A stretch of DNA of 32,174 nt, taken from positions 1-32,174 of the forward strand of contig MKUE01000140.1 in the NCBI GenBank assembly GCA_001897675.1, read 5' to 3'. The notes under the pieces were generated by a model. It had not been told where the DNA came from, searched no databases, and worked only from the letters and a program-made list of their open reading frames with translations. The translations under genes and the position numbers were made by a program. The stretch comes from Thiobacillus sp. 65-1059. Lineage in GTDB: Bacteria; Pseudomonadota; Gammaproteobacteria; Burkholderiales; Thiobacillaceae. Below are positions 24,872 through 32,174 of this stretch, one piece after another (position 1 is the first letter of the stretch; each line of letters starts with the position of its first letter).

Positions 24872-25501
24872 ATGCCTGCCATCTTTGATCCGGATTGCCG
24901 CACCTGCCCGCGTCTCGCCGCCTTTCTCGACGAGGTGCGCGCACGCCACCCCGATTACCACGCCCGCCCGGTACCGGCCTTCGGCGACCCTGCGCCAGGC
25001 CTGCTGATCGTCGGCCTCGCCCCCGGCATGCACGGCGCCAACCGCAGCGGGCGCCCCTTCACCGGCGACTACGCCGGCGTGCTGCTGTACCGGACCCTGC
25101 ACCAGTTCGGTTATGCCAGCGCGCCGCAATCGCTGTCGGCGGACGACGGCTTGCAGCTCATCGGCTGCCGCATCACCAACGCGGTGAAATGCCTGCCGCC
25201 CGTCAACAAGCCGGAATCGGGCGAAATCCGCGAATGCAACCGCTATCTCGCAACCGAACTGGCCGATCTGCCCGAACACGCCAGCATCCTGGCGCTGGGG
25301 CAGATCGCGCATCAGGCGGTGCTGCGCGCGCAGGGATTGAAGCTCAAGGACTACCCCTTCGCCCACGCCAGCGATTACCGCCTGCCCGACGGCCGGCGGC
25401 TGGTCAGCAGCTACCACTGCTCCCGCTACAATACCCAGACGCGCCGCCTCACCCCCGAGATGTTCGCGGCGGTGTTCACCAGGATTCAAGCCAAGGACTG
25501 A
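24872..25501 (+). CDS. Type 5 uracil-DNA glycosylase (UdgB-like)
   Basis: The 209-residue enzyme removes uracil and some other damaged bases from DNA. The family 5 motif A is G48-LAPGMHGANRSGR-61 with FTGDYAG; there is no catalytic Asp or Asn as in family 1, which fits family 5. The second motif is SYHCSRYNTQTRRLT. Four cysteines placed for a [4Fe-4S] cluster are C9, C12, C107 and C122. Upstream in-frame sequence is a shadow of bfr, so the ATG at 24872 is chosen. It precedes uvrC, so the region has two DNA repair genes. Confidence 0.88.
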   Translation: MPAIFDPDCRTCPRLAAFLDEVRARHPDYHARPVPAFGDPAPGLLIVGLAPGMHGANRSGRPFTGDYAGVLLYRTLHQFGYASAPQSLSADDGLQLIGCRITNAVKCLPPVNKPESGEIRECNRYLATELADLPEHASILALGQIAHQAVLRAQGLKLKDYPFAHASDYRLPDGRRLVSSYHCSRYNTQTRRLTPEMFAAVFTRIQAKD

Positions 25502-25503
25502 CC

Positions 25504-25692
25504 ATGCCCGTCGTCACCATCAAGCTCGCCGGCACGCTGACCCGCGAGCAGAAGCAGAGAGTCGCCGAGGAAATCACCGCCACGCTGGAACGCCACGCCG
25601 GCAAGCCGGCCTCCTACACCTATATCGCGTTCGAGGAGCTGCCGGACGAGAACTGGGCGATCGCCGGCAAGCTGCTGGATGAAGCCGACTGA
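25504..25692 (+). CDS. 4-oxalocrotonate tautomerase family protein
   Basis: The 62-residue protein begins MPVVTIKL; after removal of Met, the N-terminal proline is the catalytic base of this family, which works as small hexamers on keto-enol tautomers. The core LTREQKQRVAEEIT and YTYIAFEELPDENWAI agrees with the family. The physiological substrate is unknown. It starts two bases after the udg stop and ends three bases before uvrC. Confidence 0.88.
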   Translation: MPVVTIKLAGTLTREQKQRVAEEITATLERHAGKPASYTYIAFEELPDENWAIAGKLLDEAD

Positions 25693-25695
25693 GCC

Positions 25696-27492
25696 TTGAG
25701 CGTCGACAAGGACTTCCTCGCCTCGCTGCCCACCCTGCCCGGCGTCTACCGCATGATCGACGCGGCCGGCGCGGTGCTCTACGTCGGCAAGGCGAAGGAT
25801 CTCAGGAAGCGGGTCTCCAGCTATTTCCAGAAAACCGACCAGAGCCCGCGCATCCGGCTGATGCTGAAAAGCGTCGACCATATCGACACCACGGTGACGC
25901 GCACCGAGGCCGAGGCGCTGCTGCTGGAAAACAACCTGATCAAGGAGCTGAAGCCGCGCTTCAACATCCTGTTCCGCGACGACAAGTCCTACCCCTACCT
26001 GCTGCTGACCGGGCACCGTTTTCCGCGCCTGGCCTATTTCCGCGGCACACCCAAGAAAAGCGACCAGGCATTCGGCCCCTATCCCAATTCCTATGCGGTG
26101 CGCGAAAGCATCCAGCTGTTGCAGCGGGTGTTCCAGTTGCGCACCTGCGAGGACACCGTATTCGCCAACCGCTCGCGCCCCTGCCTGCTGTATCAGATCA
26201 AACGCTGCACCGCACCCTGCGTCGGCCATATCGCACCTGAGCATTACGCACGCGACGTCGCCGAGGCTGCGCAGCTGCTGCATGGCGAAGCCAGCCGGCT
26301 GACCGGACAGATCAGCGAACAGATGAATGCCGCCGCCGCCGCGCTCGATTTCGAGACCGCTGCCCTGCTGCGCGACCGCCTGCGCATGCTGGCGACGGTG
26401 CGCGAAAAACAGTTCGTCGACAGCACCGGCAGCGAAGCCGACGCCGATGTGATCGCGGCGGCCGAGGCCGGCGGCGTGATCGCGGTCAATCTGACCATGA
26501 TCCGCGGCGGCCGCCATCTCGGCGATCGCAGCTTTTTTCCTCAGCACGGCGAAGGGGCGACGCCCGCCGAAGCGCTGGAGGCCTTCGTCGCCCAGCATTA
26601 CCTCGACCACCCCATTCCGACGCGCATCCTGGTGAGCGAGCCGATCGAGACCGACGCGCTGGAAGCGCTGCTGACCGAGCAGTCCGGCAAGAAAATCAGC
26701 CTGCAGCATCGCGTCACCGGCGAGCGCAAAGTCTGGCTCACCATGGCGCAGGCCAACGCGCGGCTGTCGGCCGAGCGCCGCAGCGCCGAGCGCGCCAACC
26801 AGTCGCAGCGGCTCGCCGCGCTGCGCGACACGCTCGACCTGCCGACGCTCAAGCGCATCGAATGCTTCGACATCTCGCACACCATGGGCGAGGCCACCGT
26901 GGCATCCTGCGTCGTCTACGAAGGCGACGACCTGAAGAAATCCGACTACCGCCGCTACAACATCGGCGGCATCACCCCGGGCGACGACTACGCCGCGATG
27001 CACGCGGCGCTGATCAAGCGTTTCCACAAGAGCGTCGAGGAAAACGGCGTGCTGCCCGACCTGCTGCTGATCGACGGCGGCAAGGGGCAGGTCGCGATGG
27101 CGGTCGAGGCGATGACCGAACTCGGCCTGGGCGAGGTCTTGCTGCTCGGCGTGGCCAAGGGCGAAGCGCGCAAGCCGGGGCTGGAAACGCTGATCTTCGC
27201 CAACGGCCGCGAACTGAAACTCGCCAAAGATCACCCCGGCTTTCACCTGATCCAGCAGATACGCGACGAAGCGCACCATTTCGCCATCACCGGCCACCGC
27301 GCCAAGCGCGGCAAGGCGCGCGTGCAGTCGACGCTGGAAGACATTCCCGGCATCGGCCCCAAACGCCGCAAACAACTGCTGGAACACTTCGGCGGCCTAC
27401 AGGGCGTGCGCAACGCCGGCGTCGACGCGCTTGCCACGGTGAACGGTATCAGTCGAGAATTGGCAGAAACCATCTATAACGCCCTCCATTAA
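25696..27492 (+). CDS. uvrC: Excinuclease ABC subunit C
   Basis: The 598-residue protein makes both cuts around bulky DNA lesions in nucleotide excision repair, acting after UvrA and UvrB. The N-terminal GIY-YIG nuclease is seen at G16-V-Y18 and Y29-V-G31 with the glutamate in [16 protein letters not shown] cysteine-containing region ([15 protein letters not shown]), a UVR motif (about 205-235), the RNase H-like endonuclease ([26 protein letters not shown]) and C-terminal helix-hairpin-helix repeats ([17 protein letters not shown]) follow. The start is a TTG: an in-frame TGA lies just upstream and no ATG is available before the conserved N-terminus. Confidence 0.96.
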   Translation: MSVDKDFLASLPTLPGVYRMIDAAGAVLYVGKAKDLRKRVSSYFQKTDQSPRIRLMLKSVDHIDTTVTRTEAEALLLENNLIKELKPRFNILFRDDKSYPYLLLTGHRFPRLAYFRGTPKKSDQAFGPYPNSYAVRESIQLLQRVFQLRTCEDTVFANRSRPCLLYQIKRCTAPCVGHIAPEHYARDVAEAAQLLHGEASRLTGQISEQMNAAAAALDFETAALLRDRLRMLATVREKQFVDSTGSEADADVIAAAEAGGVIAVNLTMIRGGRHLGDRSFFPQHGEGATPAEALEAFVAQHYLDHPIPTRILVSEPIETDALEALLTEQSGKKISLQHRVTGERKVWLTMAQANARLSAERRSAERANQSQRLAALRDTLDLPTLKRIECFDISHTMGEATVASCVVYEGDDLKKSDYRRYNIGGITPGDDYAAMHAALIKRFHKSVEENGVLPDLLLIDGGKGQVAMAVEAMTELGLGEVLLLGVAKGEARKPGLETLIFANGRELKLAKDHPGFHLIQQIRDEAHHFAITGHRAKRGKARVQSTLEDIPGIGPKRRKQLLEHFGGLQGVRNAGVDALATVNGISRELAETIYNALH

Positions 27493-27497
27493 CACCG

Positions 27498-28067
27498 ATG
27501 CCGCTCAACCTCCCCAATCTGCTCACCTGGCTGCGCATCCTCTTCATTCCGCTGATGGCGGGCGTGTTCTACCTGCCCGACGGCTGGGTGACGCCGTTCG
27601 AGGCCAATTTGTTCGCAGCGGCTTTTTTCGGCGTGGCGGCGCTGACCGACTGGCTCGACGGCTGGCTCGCCCGCAGACTCGGCCAGACCTCGGCCTTCGG
27701 CGCCTTTCTCGATCCGGTGGCCGACAAGCTGATGGTCGCCGCTGCGCTGATCGTGCTGATCGACCTCGACCGGGTGGCGCCGCTGATCGGGCTCATCATC
27801 ATCGGCCGCGAAATCACCATTTCCGCCCTGCGCGAGTGGATGGCCAAGGCCGGCAAATCGGCCAGCGTGGCCGTCTCCTTCGTCGGCAAGCTGAAAACCG
27901 CGGCACAGATGATCGCCATCGTGCTGCTGCTGTACTTCACCCCCATCGCCGGCCTGCCCATCGCCGCCATCGGCACCCTGCTGATTTGGGGCGCCGCGCT
28001 GCTCACCCTGGTATCGATGGCGTATTACCTCGTGATGGCAGCGCGCGCCCTACAAAAATCTTCGTGA
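27498..28067 (+). CDS. pgsA: CDP-diacylglycerol-glycerol-3-phosphate 3-phosphatidyltransferase
   Basis: The 189-residue inner membrane enzyme makes phosphatidylglycerophosphate, the first step to phosphatidylglycerol and cardiolipin. The CDP-alcohol phosphotransferase motif is complete: D51, D54-G55, A58-R59, G68, D72 and D76. About five membrane helices are seen. It lies five bases after uvrC and before tRNA-Gly, tRNA-Cys and tRNA-Leu, the same order as in Escherichia coli. Confidence 0.95.
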   Translation: MPLNLPNLLTWLRILFIPLMAGVFYLPDGWVTPFEANLFAAAFFGVAALTDWLDGWLARRLGQTSAFGAFLDPVADKLMVAAALIVLIDLDRVAPLIGLIIIGREITISALREWMAKAGKSASVAVSFVGKLKTAAQMIAIVLLLYFTPIAGLPIAAIGTLLIWGAALLTLVSMAYYLVMAARALQKSS

Positions 28068-28071
28068 GGTG

Positions 28072-28100
28072 TTGACAGAAAAAAACGAAATCACCATAAT
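28072..28100 (+). promoter_or_regulatory. Promoter of the tRNA-Gly unit
   Basis: A perfect TTGACA (28072-28077) is 17 bases from CATAAT (28095-28100), with a GCGC-rich discriminator after it. It lies immediately after the pgsA stop, 15 bases before the tRNA. Confidence 0.88.
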
Positions 28101-28114
28101 GCGCAGCCTTCAAC

Positions 28115-28190
28115 GCGGGAATAGCTCAGCTGGTAGAGCGCAACCTTGCCAAGGTTGAGGTCGCGAGTTCGAATCTCGTTTCCCGCTCCA
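28115..28190 (+). tRNA. glyW: tRNA-Gly (GCC)
   Basis: The 76-base gene has acceptor stem GCGGGAA/TTCCCGC, anticodon loop TTGCCAA with anticodon GCC, T loop TTCGAAT and an encoded CCA end. The symbol follows the gene in the same position in Escherichia coli. Confidence 0.96.
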
Positions 28191-28197
28191 GTATTCT

Positions 28198-28237
28198 GGG
28201 GAAAACAGAAGGCTAAGCCCGGATGTTTTCCCCTTTT
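28198..28237 (+). terminator. Hairpin between tRNA-Gly and tRNA-Cys, possible terminator
   Basis: GGGGAAAACA (28198-28207) pairs perfectly with TGTTTTCCCC (28224-28233), followed by TTTT. The 16-base loop is long and contains a small GGC-TAA-GCC stem. It may end some transcripts or act as a processing site in a tRNA precursor. Confidence 0.55.
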
Positions 28238-28279
28238 CGTTTAAGCGGTTTACCGCCCATCTCAGCGGTATTCAACTTG

Positions 28280-28353
28280 GGCGCGTTAGCAAAGCGGTTA
28301 TGCACCGGATTGCAAATCCGTGTAGGTCGGTTCGACTCCGGCACGCGCCTCCA
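28280..28353 (+). tRNA. cysT: tRNA-Cys (GCA)
   Basis: The 74-base gene has acceptor stem GGCGCGT/ACGCGCC, anticodon loop TTGCAAA with anticodon GCA, T loop TTCGACT and an encoded CCA end. Confidence 0.95.
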
Positions 28354-28377
28354 GATTCAGGGTCAGCCGTCCGCTTC

Positions 28378-28464
28378 GCCCGGATGGTGAAATTGGTAGA
28401 CACAAGGGACTTAAAATCCCTCGCCAGCGATGGCGTACCGGTTCGATTCCGGTTCCGGGCACCA
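28378..28464 (+). tRNA. leuZ: tRNA-Leu (UAA)
   Basis: The 87-base class II gene has acceptor stem GCCCGGA/TCCGGGC, anticodon loop CTTAAAA with anticodon TAA, a variable arm (TCGCCAGCGATGGCGT) and an encoded CCA end. It follows tRNA-Cys by 24 bases and is probably in the same precursor. Confidence 0.95.
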
Positions 28465-28491
28465 CCTTCCCTTCCAGTCTACCGGCCCGAG

Positions 28492-28500
28492 TGGTATAAT
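28492..28500 (+). promoter_or_regulatory. Extended -10 promoter of rimP-nusA-infB
   Basis: TGGTATAAT is a perfect -10 hexamer (28495-28500) with the TGn extension; the -35 region is weak. Transcription should start near 28507, some 90 bases before rimP. Confidence 0.75.
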
Positions 28501-28535
28501 TTCGCCGCTTGATTATTTGTGTAATGGCGTTGGGC

Positions 28536-28559
28536 AAATGGGCGGTTCGCCCATTTTTT
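28536..28559 (+). terminator. Intrinsic terminator in the rimP leader
   Basis: AAATGGGCG (28536-28544) pairs with CGCCCATTT (28548-28556) around a GTT loop, followed by a run of T residues to 28559. It lies between the rimP promoter and the rimP start, so it can act as an attenuator; it can also stop tRNA transcripts coming from upstream. Confidence 0.8.
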
Positions 28560-28594
28560 ATTTGTGCCCGGTGCAAAGCAACGATGGATTTTCG

Positions 28595-29023
28595 ATGATG
28601 GATCTGCCCACCCGCCTGGAACCTGTACTTGCCGGACTCGGTTACGAGCTGGTGATGCTGGAGCGTGCGGGGCGCGGGCTGATCCGGATTTTCATCGACA
28701 AGCCGGGCGGCATCACGATTGACGACTGCGTGACGGTGAGCAATCACCTGACCCACCTGTTTACCGTAGAGAACATCGACTACGACAGGCTGGAAGTCTC
28801 TTCGCCCGGCCTCGACCGGCCACTGGTCAAACCGCAGGACTATGCGCGTTTCGCCGGTGAGCAGGTCACGCTGAAGCTGCGGGTGCCGATGGACAACCGG
28901 CGCCGCATGAGCGGCCAGCTGGTCGGCCTGGAAGAGAATGCGGTGAAATTGATCGTCGATGGCACGGAAGTGTCGGTTGACTTGAGGAATGTGGACGCGG
29001 CGCGCCTGAAACCGATGGTTTAG
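28595..29023 (+). CDS. rimP: Ribosome maturation factor RimP
   Basis: The 142-residue cytoplasmic protein is RimP, needed for maturation of the 30S ribosomal subunit. The core segments are [33 protein letters not shown], the [11 protein letters not shown] signature, and a C-terminal SH3-like domain ending DAARLKP. Start choice is between adjacent ATGs at 28595 and 28598. The frame is open further upstream through tRNA-Leu, which cannot be coding. rimP-nusA-infB is a conserved bacterial operon. Confidence 0.94.
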   Translation: MMDLPTRLEPVLAGLGYELVMLERAGRGLIRIFIDKPGGITIDDCVTVSNHLTHLFTVENIDYDRLEVSSPGLDRPLVKPQDYARFAGEQVTLKLRVPMDNRRRMSGQLVGLEENAVKLIVDGTEVSVDLRNVDAARLKPMV

Positions 29024-29045
29024 GCTGGCCGCGCTGGAGGGAATG

Positions 29046-30524
29046 ATGAGCCGTGAAATGTTGATGCTGGCCGACGCGCTGGCGCGCGAAAAGAACGTGG
29101 ACAAGGAGGTGGTCTTCGAGGCCCTGGAGCAGGCGCTCGCCTCCGCCACCAAGAAACGCTTCAAGGAAGAAGCCGATGTGCGCGTGTCGATCGACCGCAA
29201 CACCGGCGAGTACGAATCCTTCCGTCGCTGGCAGGTCGTGTCCGAGGCTGAACTGGAGTCCGAGGGCCACCAGATCCTGCTGATCGACGCCCAGGACAAG
29301 ATTCCCGACATCGAGATCGGCGACTACATCGAGGAGCCGCTGGAAAACGTCGAATTCGGCCGCATCGGCGCGCAAGCGGCCAAACAGGTCATCCTGCAGA
29401 AGATCCGCGATGCCGAGCGCGAACAGATCATCAGCGACTTCCTCGACCGCAAGGAGCACCTTGTCAACGGCGTGGTGAAGCGCATCGACCGCGGCAACGC
29501 CATCATCGAATCGGGCCGCGTCGAGGGCTTCCTGCATCGCGACCAGATGATCCCGCGCGAAAACCTGCGCGTCGGCGACCGCGTGCGCGCCTACCTGCTG
29601 CGCATCGACCGCGGCGCCCGCGGCCCGCAGGTGGTGCTGTCGCGCACCGCGCCCGAATTCATCATGAAGCTGTTCGAGCTGGAAGTGCCGGAAATCGAGG
29701 AAGGCCTGCTCGAGATCAAGGCGGCCGCCCGCGACCCCGGCCTGCGCGCCAAGATCGCGGTGGTGTCGCACGACCCGCGCATCGACCCGATCGGCACCTG
29801 CATCGGCCTGCGCGGTTCGCGCGTCACCTCGGTGACCAACGAACTGGCGGGCGAGCGCGTCGACATCATCCACTGGTCGGCCGAGCCTGCGCAGTACGTC
29901 ATCAACGCGCTGGCGCCAGCCGAGGTCAGCTCCATCGTGGTCGACGAGGACAAGCACAGCATGGACGTGGTGGTGGACGAGGAACAGCTGGCGATGGCGA
30001 TCGGCCGCGGCGGACAGAACGTGCGCCTGGCGTCCGAACTGACCGGCTGGGAGCTCAACATCATGTCGCGCGAAGTGGCGGAAGAAAAACAATCGACCGA
30101 AAGCGGCAAGACGCTGGCCCTGTTCATCGAAAAACTCGATGTGGACGAGGAAGTCGCCCAGATTCTGGTCGACGAAGGTTTCTCCACGCTGGAAGAAGTC
30201 GCTTACGTCCCGCTGAACGAAATGCTCGAGATCGAGGCATTCGACGAAGACCTGGTCAACGAATTGCGTAACCGCGCCCGCAATGCCCTGCTGACCGCCG
30301 CCATCGTCGGCGAGGAACAGGTCGAGGCCTCGGCGGGCGACCTGCTGTCGCTCGAAGGCATGGACGCGGAAACCGCGCGCACGCTCGCCAGCAAAGGCGT
30401 CCACACCACCGAGGACCTGGCGGAACTGGCGGTCGACGAACTCACCGAAATGGCCGCCATGGATGCCGAACGCGCCAAACAATTGATCATGGCCGCACGC
30501 GCGCCCTGGTTCGCCCAAGGCTAA
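29046..30524 (+). CDS. nusA: Transcription termination/antitermination factor NusA
   Basis: The roughly 492-residue protein binds RNA polymerase and controls pausing, termination and antitermination. In order it has the polymerase-binding N-terminal domain (about 1-125), an S1 domain (about 135-200), two KH domains ([20 protein letters not shown] and [15 protein letters not shown]) and two acidic C-terminal repeats (from about 365), as in Escherichia coli NusA of 495 residues. ATG codons lie at 29043 and 29046; GGAGG at 29036-29040 is too close to the first, so I chose the second. Confidence 0.96.
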   Translation: MSREMLMLADALAREKNVDKEVVFEALEQALASATKKRFKEEADVRVSIDRNTGEYESFRRWQVVSEAELESEGHQILLIDAQDKIPDIEIGDYIEEPLENVEFGRIGAQAAKQVILQKIRDAEREQIISDFLDRKEHLVNGVVKRIDRGNAIIESGRVEGFLHRDQMIPRENLRVGDRVRAYLLRIDRGARGPQVVLSRTAPEFIMKLFELEVPEIEEGLLEIKAAARDPGLRAKIAVVSHDPRIDPIGTCIGLRGSRVTSVTNELAGERVDIIHWSAEPAQYVINALAPAEVSSIVVDEDKHSMDVVVDEEQLAMAIGRGGQNVRLASELTGWELNIMSREVAEEKQSTESGKTLALFIEKLDVDEEVAQILVDEGFSTLEEVAYVPLNEMLEIEAFDEDLVNELRNRARNALLTAAIVGEEQVEASAGDLLSLEGMDAETARTLASKGVHTTEDLAELAVDELTEMAAMDAERAKQLIMAARAPWFAQG

Positions 30525-30533
30525 GAGGACTGC

Positions 30534-32174
<1,641 letters not shown>

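Noticed and set aside
25486-27387. Minus-strand open frame of 633 residues opposite uvrC
   Set aside because: Antisense to a complete UvrC and of shadow-like composition.

Overview
The window is a GC-rich chromosomal segment from a betaproteobacterium. The gene content and order fit the Thiobacillus/Nitrosomonadales part of the class, but this is inferred from protein character and synteny, not from a database match. Nothing suggests a phage, plasmid, insertion sequence or CRISPR array. Genes are tightly packed, often with 4-base ATGA or TTGA overlaps, and most boundaries have readable terminators or promoters.

Layout. (1) 1-3718, plus: the 3' end of typA and its terminator, then a coupled trio of rmuC, an mtfA-type zinc peptidase and a class I aminotransferase, closed by a bidirectional terminator. 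(2) 3736-7652, minus: a small Ala/Pro/Glu-rich lipoprotein with its own promoter, then an operon read as MoxR AAA+ ATPase, VWA/metallopeptidase-like protein, Hsp33 (hslO) and a small exported protein. This Hsp33 has lost two of the four cysteines of the redox switch. (3) 7782-10204: a zinc-ribbon Nudix hydrolase, a convergent 502-residue unknown protein and tRNA-Ser(UGA). (4) 10239-13504, plus: radical SAM protein, acpS, nagZ and a cation diffusion facilitator, all overlapping.

(5) 13539-24777 is a compact iron island. Two Fur-box promoters precede hemP and tonB. Then follow exbB, exbD, a FecA-like receptor, feoA, feoB, a siderophore receptor of the Fiu type and its PiuC/YbiX hydroxylase partner. 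A third Fur-box promoter precedes bfd, followed by bacterioferritin. Together the genes cover outer-membrane uptake of ferric chelates, energy transduction from the inner membrane, ferrous iron import, and storage and release of iron. The only strong Fur boxes lie at the two ends, so the roughly 9 kb from tonB to piuC may form one regulated unit.

(6) 24872-28464, plus: a type 5 uracil-DNA glycosylase, a tautomerase, uvrC, pgsA and tRNA-Gly, tRNA-Cys and tRNA-Leu. The uvrC-pgsA-Gly-Cys-Leu order is the same as in Escherichia coli. (7) 28492 to the end: an extended -10 promoter, a short leader ending in an intrinsic terminator, then rimP, nusA and infB, the last cut by the window edge.

The observations most worth following are the MoxR-VWA-Hsp33 operon with its altered cysteine switch, the mutually exclusive hairpins before piuC, the structured leader that hides the udg ribosome binding site, and the attenuator-like leader of rimP-nusA-infB.
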